Origin: Datisca glomerata
Taxonomy: Eukaryota; Streptophyta; Magnoliopsida; Cucurbitales; Datiscaceae
Assembly (NCBI GenBank): GCA_003255025.1
Contig: QANY01005488.1
Location: 806,001-870,000, forward strand
Direction: 5' to 3'
Length of the DNA: 64,000 bases
In this document: one piece after another, positions 10,640-20,800 of the stretch
How positions within the stretch are numbered: position 1 is the first letter of the stretch
Layout: every line of letters starts with the position of its first letter
The notes under the pieces: generated by a model
Databases searched by the model: none
The model's input: only the letters and a program-made list of their open reading frames with translations
What the model was told of the DNA's origin: nothing
Translations under genes and position numbers: made by a program

Positions 10640-10828
10640 AAGTTAGAGTCAACTACCATCTTCAAGAATCTTGGCATATTTTTACTTCTTTTTTCGATAC
10701 AGGTAGTTCTTAAGCTTGTTTAAGTGTTGTTTTGGTGGTTTCTCCTTCTAGGGAGTCTGTTCCCCTTGCCTTTTATTCGTATCAATCTTTTTGTTAGTTA
10801 ATATATTTTTATTTACAAAAAGAAAGTT
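10640..10828 (+). mobile_element. Possible LINE 3' tail
   Basis: The run GGTGGTTTCTCCTTCTAGGG, then a segment giving CTGTTCCCCTTGCC, TTTTATTCGTATC and an A-rich end (TTTACAAAAAGAAAG) resembles the 3' end and tail common to plant L1-type LINEs. No coding sequence accompanies it, so this is a 5'-truncated tail at best. The rest of 10555-11158 shows no gene; near 11005 a CATTACAAGAAAATAAG string could be a decayed CACTA end. Confidence 0.35.
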
Positions 10829-11158
10829 AGTAAAGTGGGAAGCATAATGACAGACCTACGCACAAATAACGCATAACAACTAACACAAAAAGTCATAAAA
10901 AAGACATTCATTATTAAGTTATAAATTATAGTACGTAAAGAGAGAAGTAAAAGAAAATCCGATGTTTGAGAAAGAGAAAATATCAGTGGTTGATTCAGTA
11001 CATTACAAGAAAATAAGTCTATTACAGTGGTTTATCGCATTGCCGCAACAAAATGCCTAGTAGCCGAGTCTATAATGGCGGTTTCCCAAACCGCCCAAAA
11101 CCTATTTTCAGCAGATTAAAACGATACAAAATGAATTTGGATTCACCATATTTCATTT

Positions 11159-11360
11159 TCAGTTGGGGATGGGTGCCTTAGCGATGGCCATAGCCTCAGC
11201 CAGTGGCGAAAGCGGCGTGAAGAAGCTGCTGCTATTCATTCGCTGTTGGCTGTTGCTAAAACTCAAACTAGTAGTACTCCTCGACACACTTCCACTCGTT
11301 AAGATTTCACCACCTTTGCTGCTCTTCTCTAATTGCCCCCGTGGTATGTCCTTGTCAACA
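11159..11360 (-). CDS. Candidate third exon of EG45 copy A (Ser-rich tail)
   Basis: Open on the minus strand from the acceptor CTTGATTAG|TG to TGA at 11159-11161. Splicing from 11831 completes codon GC|T and continues 'VDKDIPRGQLEKSSKGG', then a Ser/Thr-rich stretch and 'MNSSSFFTPLSPLAEA', ending 'AKAPIPN'. The same tail, with the same splice phase and stop position, follows copy B. Typical EG45 proteins stop within a residue or two of this point, so the tail would be an extension. Alternatively it is the relic of a neighbouring gene duplicated together with EG45. Confidence 0.5.
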
Positions 11361-12447
11361 CTAATCAAGATATATAAGAAAGAGAAAATCTCAATGGAAT
11401 TTCGTAATTTCATCTATTTTTGTTCCCCATGTGTAATGATGTAGAATTGCGGTCCTTCTACCGTACTGAGAATTTGCTATGTATGTTTTCATGTGATTCA
11501 TTTGTGTTATTTATAACTCTATGATATATGGTACTAGCTTCTAGTGCTATAGAATTTTTCCACTATTTTTACATTTTAAGTCGAAAGTTATGTATGTCAT
11601 TTTTATACAAAAAAAATGTACAAAAAATTCAAGTTTTTAAAAAATTAGATCAAATTTACGAAACTATTTATCTTAAGAATCCTTTATTTGTTTTGTCAAA
11701 ACCGAAATTAAAACCTCCTACATATGTATGTAGACATGCATGTAACAATAACAACAATAATATAATAAATAATAATAATAATAATTAAATAAAACATATA
11801 TAAATTTCAAGAATTGAGTTGAGCACTTACGCAATGTAGTCAATCTTAATTCTTCCAGCAGTAAGATTGGCAATGAAGTGAAAAGCATCTCGAGAAAGAT
11901 TGATGGCTGCACTACATTTAGGACAATGATCTACAATTAAAACATAAGCACTTGCGTCTTTGCAAGGATATGGAGCCAAATTGGCAGCACCGGTGCAAGA
12001 TACTTTGTATGTTACCCCACATATCGACCTATTCCTCCATAGGATTCTACCTGCTGCTGCCACCATCACTCCCCAATCCTTATTCCCATAGCATGCAGAT
12101 GCTGTTTCAAATCTCAATTTTTATCTCACAATTCTTAGCATTATTTTCCAAGATATATATTTTGTTCTAAAGTTCATGTTCTCCTTAAAAATAATTATCT
12201 ATAAGCGATATATATTTTGTTCTAAAACCAGAATTATTTCATAAAAACGATATAACCTAACATTATCATGTTGTATATGCAACATTCATTACGTGAAAGG
12301 AAACTAAATTTATTTGTAATTAATGTAATGATACTCACGAGTATAAGGAGGATTATAGAAGCTGGCAGTGCCTCGAACTCCAAATGCGATTGGAAGAAAA
12401 TAAAATGACACCCCTATTAGAGTAAAAATCCATGTAAAATTGTTCAT
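11159..12447 (-). CDS. EG45-like domain protein (plant natriuretic peptide-like), copy A
   Basis: Secreted single-domain protein of the expansin/barwin-fold EG45 family (apoplastic, PNP-like); the biochemical role is not proven for the family in general. Exon 1 12339-12447 (ATG at 12445-12447) encodes a hydrophobic signal peptide, then 'GVRGTASFYNPPYT'. Intron GTGAGT...ACAG. Exon 2 11831-12101 begins 'PSACYGNKDWGVMVAAAG' and holds six Cys (SAC, SIC, VSC, YPC, DHC, PKC), enough for three disulfides, plus the VDHCP signature and 'INLSRDAF'. At the end of exon 2, G|GTAAGT is either a donor or supplies an immediate TAA stop (127 aa, normal family length). A downstream exon 11159-11360 (acceptor TTGATTAG) keeps frame and would give about 193 aa with a Ser-rich tail. 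No disabling change in exons 1-2. Paralogue at 59883-61037 is about 87% identical over exon 2. Confidence 0.88.
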
Positions 12448-12602
12448 CTTTACTTTAAGAACAAGAGTATTTTCTGAATTTCCTTGTGTTTTTGTTCAAA
12501 CATATATAATAATTTTTAGACATGAATGGAGCTACAGTACTGTTACAATGATAGCTAGTGGTGGGGTGAACTGTTCCCATTGACTTCTTCAAAAAGAGTA
12601 GC

Positions 12603-12660
12603 CTTTATATAGTATAATTATTATATAGCTTTCTGTACCCCTTTGACCACACTAAAATCT
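12603..12660 (-). promoter_or_regulatory. Promoter region of EG45 copy A
   Basis: Minus-strand TATATAAAG at 12603-12611, about 160 bp before the ATG. Further upstream (12634-12660) lies GTGTGGTCAAAGGGGTACA, shared almost exactly with copy B at nearly the same distance from the ATG. It includes a W-box core (TTGAC on the plus strand). Similarity between the two copies continues upstream to about 12800 (AAAAATAATGAAATCAT). Confidence 0.55.
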
Positions 12661-12984
12661 ATTATCAGATACATTTAACTTTATTGTTCTTATATTTTTT
12701 TTTTGCAAATTCAATTTGCTATTACTTTCTTACTCTACTTTCCCGATCATTGAGGAAACTTAGAGGAGCTATCTTCATGATGATTTCATTATTTTTGGAA
12801 ATATCTTTATTCTTCGTCTTGAAACCAGCCAGTCTTCAATTATTCTTCTCGGTGTAAGAAGTATATATTTCAATTAATTTCGTTTCCTTAAATTTACTAG
12901 AAAAGTTCAAAGGGTCTCTAATCATTCTCATTTCTCTCACCATTAAAAGACAAAGACCTTAGCTAGAAGAAATAGAAAAAACAG
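12661..12984. other. Upstream flank of EG45 copy A; nothing further seen
   Basis: AT-rich, no ORF of note. Conserved with copy B up to about 12800, beyond which the two flanks part. The Copia remnant begins near 12985. Confidence 0.4.
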
Positions 12985-13384
12985 AGAGTAATTGATATGC
13001 TTCAGTACTGATTTCTATTACTTCAATATCAAGACAATACACGAAGCTTTCTATAGAGATGGAAGAGCTTCATAGTTAGTTTACAGAGAATGTATACACG
13101 GTTAGTGAGCTAGTTTAGCTATAACTAAACTAATAGATAAGTAACTAAAAATCTGGCTGTCCAAGTCAATTTAGAGTTCATGCAGCTGCTCTATTATCCC
13201 CGTCAAGTGCAAAAGGGAACTTCATCTACTTTGAGCTTGGAGACTAGATACTCAATCTGTCTTGATGAAAGTGCTTTTGTAAAGATATCTGGGATTTGAT
13301 CAATTGAAGATAAGATTAATGAGTGATTTGCTATTGTTTGTAGGCATAAAGGAGCGTGAGTTTGATGAGTTTGGTGAGGGAATA
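12985..13384 (-). mobile_element. Copia remnant, left part (3' LTR and RNase H end)
   Basis: 13203-13397 reads 'LCLQTIANHSLILSSIDQIP' and 'DIFTKALSSRQIEYLVSKL', the C-terminal end of Copia RNase H (..D-FTK-L....F--L--KL). A purine-rich run on the minus strand (TTGACGGGGA, about 13197-13206) marks the polypurine tract, and 12985-13196 is probably the 3' LTR. The other half resumes at 21890 after the 8.5-kb insertion; the RT was already lost before that insertion. Confidence 0.65.
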
Positions 13385-14189
13385 TGTGACGCCCCAATCC
13401 CCGAGGGTTAAATGTACGTGTAATTTCACAATTTTAAAATCTCAAATTCAAAACAAACCCTAATTTTGAGAAAATTCTCAAATTGAAAATTCTTAATTTA
13501 CCCATGATGGAAAACCCTTGACCTTAAATAGCGGAAGCATAAAACTTATCCATGATCAGAATCTTAATAAAAAAATAGCGGAAGCGATAAAGTGTCTTAA
13601 ATGCATAATTAATAAGATCTCAAAAAACTGAATTAAATTCTGAAATAACGTCAAAACTTGAAATCCATAATCCATGAAACTTTCAATCATCATAATTCGT
13701 AGAAAATCATATCGTAAAATAAACTACTTGAATAACTAAGTTTAACAGAAAATATTTTTCTAAGTTTTAAATCATATCATAAACTGAAAACATAAATTCA
13801 TCGGATCTAACTGGTTATGGCAGTCTCCCACTCATGCTGCTCGCCATCACCACCTGCATCATAATTAATTGTGGGGGAATGAGTATTTTAAAATACTCAG
13901 TAAGCAAACTCACATAATTACATGCATCTACATATCATAAATACTATCATGACATAACATAACTGAACTTGACATATAACATAAATGAAATAAAGTAAAG
14001 TACTTGATCATGACATAATATAACTGAACTTGACATATAACATAAATGAAATAAAGTAACGTACTTGATCATGACATGGCTTAACATAGCACGCAGATAA
14101 CATGTGTCTCAAACAGAATCCTTTAACAATCTTAATCATATATTGGCTTGTTATATCCTCTAGTTAACAACCTAATCAGAACTGATCAC

Positions 14190-14440
14190 ACATTAACTGA
14201 AACACATCATGATGAATTGGGCGATGAAACAGATGACACACATCGGGGCGACGAAATATATGACACTCATTGGGCGACAGAACAGATGTCACTCATAGGT
14301 GACAAAAAACGTGAACATATGGCACCTCATGAGTGACGGAAAATATTTACAAATGACACCCAATGAATGACCAAAACATGAACAGATGACACCCTATGTG
14401 TGAAGAAAGTATGAATAGATGACACCCATTCATTTAACAG
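14190..14440. repeat. Short tandem repeats within the LTR
   Basis: Six or seven degenerate units of 30-40 bp built on GACGAAACAGATGACACYCAT (20 bp shown in part as GATGACACYCATTGGGYGAC). The same field recurs in the right LTR at about 18560-18760. Confidence 0.75.
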
Positions 14441-15335
14441 AACATAATGTGAACAATCCTGATTCTTTGTTAACTAAAGATCATGCTTAAGTTCATATTT
14501 TGCTTAATAACCACTTGAATGAATTAACCTTATAACTTGCAGAATCCAACGTATGACAAAAATTAATCATATAATGCATACTGACACATATAACAGAATC
14601 AAACATGATAATATACTAAGCAAAATCAGTCATACTCAGACATTTATCTCATGATAATAACATTAATAACTGAACAGAAATCAACTACCAAAGTGTTAAC
14701 CAAATATAATAATTATCAAAAAATGGTTAAACATATAAAAATACATGATACAATTATAACATCAGAGTCACATCGTTATATAAGTCAATTTACCCAAACA
14801 TATTTACGAAAGTAACATGCTTATAAACAATTAAAGCTGATGAGAATAACACATGTAAATTCACTTACACAAGCATATATATTTATCACACATGAGTTAC
14901 ATTACGATATAATTTCACTTACACCAAGCATATACATTTATAACAACGGGAGTCACATCATCATGTAAGCCCACTTACCTGCGGAAGAATGAATTAAACA
15001 ATTAATGACCTGAAATCTAAACAAATATAATCACTATATTGTTTTGAAATAAAAAAATATAAACACATTTTAATATCATAAAATAGAAAATATAGATTTA
15101 ATTAAAACAGTGCAAAACGGTCAGAACAAGGTCGGCAAACAATATATCGGGTAAAGAGTCAAAAGATAAAGTTTCGGGTCAAATGGTTCAGACCGGGCTG
15201 GTTCACACCAGTCCGGTTCGATTTTATCTGATGGACCGGTTCAGACCGATCCGAGTAAACTAAACCGGTTTAGTTCGCGATGAATCGGTTCAGAACAGAG
15301 AACTGGGTGCAAGACCTAGTTGCAGAACAAAAAGC

Positions 15336-15615
15336 ACGAGAAAACGGGGGGAAGAGAGAGAGAGAAAAAGAGAAGGAGAGAGAAACAAAGAGGGGAAGAA
15401 AAATAGTGGGGGGATCTGAGAGGGAAGAGAGAGAGGAATGTAGAGAGAATCAGAGAAAGACATAGATAGAGAGAGAGAGAAACAGTGGGCGAGAGAAAGG
15501 GAAACAGAGGGAAGGGGAAAGGGGGCCTCGGTGATAAACCACCGGTGATGGCAGAAGCAAAGGGAGAGAGAGAGATAAAAAAGAAGGATGCAGAGAGAGA
15601 AAATGAGAGAGAGAG

Positions 15616-15655
<40 letters not shown>

Positions 15656-15920
15656 AAGGAGAAAGAAACAAAGAGGGGAAGGAAAAAAACAGTAAGGGAG
15701 TGAAGAAAGAACAAGGGGATAGCTGAGAGAGAAAAAAAGAGGGAGGGAGGGAGAGCAAAAAAGGGTTACAGAGAAGCAGAGGAAAAGAGAAGAGAAAAAC
15801 AGAGAGGGAAAGACATAGGGAGAGGAAGACGAAGTAAGGACGAGAGAGAGAGAGACAAAAATAGAGAGAGAAAGAGATTAAAGAAAGAAATCAAGAAGGA
15901 AAGAGAAGAAGATTGCCCAA
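15336..15920. repeat. Purine-rich (GAGA) tract in the left LTR
   Basis: About 580 bp nearly free of pyrimidines on the plus strand, largely GAGAGA and GGAAAG runs; the minus (element) strand is CT-rich. It yields long spurious Ser/Leu/Phe-rich ORFs on the minus strand, which I do not accept as genes. Copies occur at about 19660-19972 and 20873-21450. Confidence 0.85.
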
Positions 15921-16370
15921 ATTCAATTAGAGAGAGACCAACGAAGGAGAAGAGTTGCTGGCCTGCAGGTGGCTGCGCGGGGGAGGAGAGGCTGTGAGGG
16001 GGAGGAGAAAGCTGGGAGAGAAGAATTTGTTTTAGACTATATATAATAGGTTAAAGGTTGGTTTAGGGTGTATATGCATGTAGTGTGAGTGATTTTCGAT
16101 TGAGGGTTGAGATTGCCTAATCAAGGATAAAATAGGGTTAGGGTAATACTAGGGTATACATAAGCATATGGTGTGAATGAGCTAAAATTTTATAATATAA
16201 ATTAAAACTCTTTTAAAATTGAATAATTAAAATTTAAACTAAACCTTATATAATTAAAATTATTTTACCAAATTACAAATAATCACTTTTTAAAATCAAA
16301 ATTTAAATTCACTTTATCTTTTAAATCAATTTTACAAAAATGCCCATTTACGAAGGGGCAGGATATTACA

Positions 16371-16384
16371 TTCTCCCCTCCTTA
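16371..16384 (-). other. Polypurine tract of the gag-only element
   Basis: Minus strand AAGGAGGGGAGAA directly before the 3' LTR start TGTAATATCC. Textbook position and composition for plus-strand priming. Confidence 0.8.
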
Positions 16385-16589
16385 AAAACTTTCATCATCG
16401 AAAGGAAGATGCCACCTTTTTTAAAACACTAGAAATAACCAAAAATAATCTAAAACTCAATCAACGGTAAAACACAAAACACAAAACACAAATGAACAAA
16501 ATAAAATCAATGATCAATCAACGAGAAGATTGAATGCCCAAAAGCAAAAAGTATACCATTAAAAACTGCAGTTTAATCGCCTGCTTCCT

Positions 16590-17581
16590 GATGTACCAAA
16601 GTGAATGCCTTTCCTTTATTCCTGTTGATTGTTGTGCTGACGTTCTAATCTTGTTTATTCAGCGGACAATCCTTGAGATAATGCCCAGTTTTCCAACACT
16701 TAAAGCAAGCATTAATCTTCTGATAGCACTGTCCGACGTGGCTTTTGTTGTAAGTGACGCAAACAGGATGAGAATCTCTAACTTTTTTCTTTGCATCTCG
16801 TTGTTCAAAATGGTCGTCATGAAGCTTCCTTTTCTCTTACGACGAGCGATCATTCCGTGGCAGCTCTCTTGGTGGAAGATTCTGCTCCATCAACAATGCT
16901 GCTTCAACCACTGCTGCGTAAGTGATATGCTTGTGGAGTGACACAGAACCCTTTATCTCTGGATGAAGTCCCCTTTCAAACGTGTAAGCCTTCTTGATCT
17001 CGCTATCAACATAATGCGTGGCGTAGCGAGATAATTCCTTGAACTTCCTCTCATAATCAGCAACAGTCCTATTACCCTGCACCAACCTAAGAAATTTGGC
17101 CTCCTTGCTCGCTCTGACGGTGATCGGAAAATGCTTCTCGAAAAAATAGCTCCTTAAACCGATCCCAAGTCATCGAATTATGCACAATAACATGAGCTCT
17201 TTGTGTGAGCTCCCACCATTTTCGAGCTTCCCGCATCAACATAAAAGTTGCACAAACAACCTTTTGAATCTCAGAAGACATCATAAACTGGAAGATCTAT
17301 TCCAATCTCGCAATCCAATCGTCAGCTAACAATGGATCAGATGAAAGACTATCAAATTCGGGCTGCTTCAGCCTCTTGAAGGTGTGGATCAGCTGCACGT
17401 TGACCGTTGTCATCTGTTGCGGTTGCTGTAGTTGAGCTGGGCGAGTCATCGCTTTCTGCCTCAACAACTCCAAATATTCTTGAAACAATTCAATCATGGT
17501 TGCCGAAGGGTTCGCAGCAGGATCAACTGGTGCATAATTGTTGTTTCTCGTAGGGGGAGCCATTACTTTACTACCCACCAA
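16590..17581 (-). pseudogene. Gag of the gag-only LTR element (chromovirus-type)
   Basis: Start 'MAPPTRNNNYAPVDPAANP' (ATG near 17561). 17087-17284 holds 'REARKWWELTQRAHVIVHNS' and 'MTWDRFKELFFREAF', and 16837-17085 has 'TVADYERKFKELSRYATHYV', both hallmarks of the plant gypsy gag domain. A CCHC zinc knuckle 'CFKCWKTGHYLKDC' lies at about 16660-16705. Three frame changes (near 17290, 17086 and 16840) break the ORF. No pol follows: the next feature leftwards is the polypurine tract. Confidence 0.85.
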
Positions 17582-17784
17582 AATTAAAGACTTACCAAAA
17601 GCCTAATCTTATTGCACAAATATAACATATACATAAGAAACATGCCATAATGAAACTACAGCATGTCATACTGAATCAATAATTAAAACATACATATCAT
17701 GTGTACCTGACTTGTAAGGTGATGGAGGAGCCGAGTAGGTGACATGCCATATTTTTCACTATGAAAAGCCTACAGAATCTAAAA

Positions 17785-17802
17785 CCATTGCTCTGATACC
17801 AA
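17785..17802 (-). other. Primer-binding site of the gag-only element
   Basis: Minus strand TTGGTATCAGAGCAATGG, an 18-base match to the initiator-Met tRNA complement, two bases from the right LTR. Confidence 0.9.
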
Positions 17803-17804
17803 AC

Positions 17805-20800
17805 TATGACGCCCCGATCCCCGAGGTAAACATATGTGTAATTCACAATTTTGAAATCTCAAATTCCAAACAAACCCTAATTTTAAGAAAATTTCCAAAT
17901 TGAAAATTCTTAATTTACCCATGATGGAATACCCCTGACCTTTAATAGCGAAAGCATTAAACTTATCTATGATCGGAATCTTAATAAAAAAAAGCGGAAG
18001 CGATAAAGTGTCTTAAATGCATAATTAATAAAACCTCAAAAAACTGAATTAAATTCTGAAATAACGTCAAAACTTTAAATCCATAATCCATGAAACTTTC
18101 AATCATTATAATTCATAGAAAATCATATCATAAAATAAACTACTTGAATAACTACGTTTAGCAGAAAACATTTTCCTAAGCTTTAAATCAAATCATAAAC
18201 TGAAAATATAAATTCATATGATCTAACTGGTTATGGCAGTCTCCCACTCATGCTGCTTGCCATCACCACCTACATCATAATTAATTGTGGGGGAATGAGT
18301 ATTTTAAAATACTCAGTAAGCAAACTCACATAATAACATGCATCCGCATGTCACAAATGCTATCATGACATAACATAACTGAACTTGACATATAACATAA
18401 ATGAAATAAAGTAACGTACTTGATCATGACATGACTTAATATAGCACGGAGATAACGCATGTCTCAAACATAATCATTTAACAATCTTAATCATATCTTG
18501 GCTTGTCATATCCTTTAGTTAACAACCTAATTAGAACTGATCACACGTTAACTGAAACACATCATGACGAATTGGGTGACGAAACAGATGACACACATCG
18601 AGCGACGAAACAGATGGCACTCATTGGGTGACGAAACATATGGCACCTCATGAGTGATGGAAAATATTTACAGATGCCACCCAATGAATGACCAAAATAT
18701 AAACAGATGACACCTTATGTGTGACGAAAGCATGAACAGATGACACCCATTCGTTTAACAGAACATAACGTGAACAGTCCTGATTTCTTGTTAACTAAAG
18801 ATCGTGCTTAAGTTCATATTTTGCTTAATTACCACTTGAATGAATTAACCTCATAACTTGCAGAATCCAACGAATGACAAAAAGTAATCATATAATGCAT
18901 ACTGATACATATAACAGAATGAAACATGATAACAAACTACGCAAAATCAGTCACACTCAGACATTTATCTCATGATAATCACATTGATAACTGAACAGAA
19001 ATCAATTACCAAAGTGTTAACCAAATATAATAATTATATAAAATGGTTAAACAGATAACAAATACATGATACAATTATAACATCAGAGTCACATCGTTAT
19101 ATAAGTCAATTTACCCAAACATATTTATGAAAATAACATGTTATAGACAATTAAAACTGATGAGAATAACACATGTAAATTCACTTACACAAGCCTATAT
19201 ATTTATCACACATGAGTCACATTACGATATAATTTCACTTACACAAAGCATATACATTTATAACAACGGGAGTCACATCATCATGTAAGTCCACTTACCT
19301 GAAGCGGAAGAATGAATCAAACAAATAATGACCTGAAATCCAAAAAAATATAATCACTAAATTGTTTTGAAATAAAACAATATAAACACATTTTTAATAT
19401 CTTAAAATAGAAAATATAGATTTAATTAAAATAGTGCAAAACGGTCAGAACGAGGTCGGCAAACAATATATCGGGTACGAAGTCAAAAGATAAAGATTTG
19501 GGTCAAATGGTTCAAACCGGGCTGGTTCGGACCAGTCCGGTTCAATTTTATCTGATGGACCGATTCAGACCGATCCGAGTAAACTGAACCAGTTCAGCTC
19601 GTGATGAACCTGTTTAGAACAGAGAACTGGGTGCAAGACCCAGTTGCAGAACAGAAAGCACGAGAAAACAGGGGGGAAGAGAGAGAAAACGATAAGGAGA
19701 GAGAAACAAAGATTGGAAGAAAAATAGTGGGGAGATCTGAGAGGGGAAGAGAGAGAGGAATGTAGAGAGAAGCAGAGAAAGATAGAGATAGAGAGAGAGA
19801 AACAGAGGGTGAGAGAAAGGGAAACAGAGGGAAGGGGTAAGGGGGCCTCGGTGATAAAGCACTAGTGATGACAGAAGCAAAAGGGAGAAAGAGAGAGAGA
19901 GAAAGAAGAAGGATGTAGAGTGAGTCAGAGAGAGAGAAAATGAGAGAGAGAGAACGAGAAGGAGAAAGAAACAGAACATAACGTGAACAGTACTGATTTC
20001 TTGTTAACTAAAGATCGTGCTTAAGTTCATATTTTGCTTAATTACCACTTGAATGAATTAACATCATAACTTGCAGAATCCAACGAATGACAAAAAGTAA
20101 TCATATAATGCATACTGATACATCTAACAGAATGAAACATGATAACAAACTACGCAAAATCAGTCATACTCAGACATTTATCTCATGATAATCACATTGA
20201 TAACTGAACAGAAATCAATTATCAAAGTGTTAACCAAATATAATAATTATATAAAATGGTTAAACATATAACAAATACATGATACAATTATAACATCAGA
20301 GTCACATCGTTATATAAGTCAATTTACCCAAACATATTTATGAAAATAACATGCTTATAGACAATTAAAACTGATGAGAATAACACATGTAAATTCACTT
20401 ACACAAGCCTATATATTTATAACACATGAGTCACATTACGATATAATTTCACTTACACAAAGCATATACATTTATAACAACGGGAGTCACATCATCATGT
20501 AAGTCCACTTACCTGAAGCGGAAGAATGAATCAAACAAATAATGACCTGAAATCCAAAAAAATATAATCACTAAATTGTTTTGAAATAAAACAATATAAA
20601 CACATTTTTAATATCTTAAAATAGAAAATATAGATTTAATTAAAATAGTGCAAAACGGTCAGAACGAGGTCGGCAAACAATATATCGGGTACAAAGTCAA
20701 AAGATAAAGATTTGGGTCAAATGGTTCAAACCGGGCTGGTTCGGACCAGTCCGGTTCGATTTTATCTGATGGACCGATTCAGACCGATCCGAGTAAACTG

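Larger units (their letters stand above)
13385..16370 (-). repeat. 3' LTR of the gag-only element
   Basis: 2986 bp. Contains a 61-bp direct duplication (two units from 13948, present once in the right LTR), a GATGACAC(C/A)CAT repeat field (14190-14440), about 70-bp repeats with GAGTCACAT (14765-14980) and a 580-bp purine-rich tract (15336-15920). On the minus strand TATATA near 16038-16044 precedes the CT-rich leader. Eye comparison with the right LTR suggests identity above 90%. Confidence 0.9.

Noticed and set aside
10990..11100. Complete CACTA element starting near 11005
   Set aside because: CATTACAAGAAAA is off the CACTA consensus and no matching right end or 3-bp duplication was found nearby.
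15280..15758. Long Ser/Leu/Phe-rich or Glu/Arg-rich ORFs in GA-rich DNA
   Set aside because: They arise from the purine tract within LTRs on both strands and recur in the right LTR copies; no domain and no start context.
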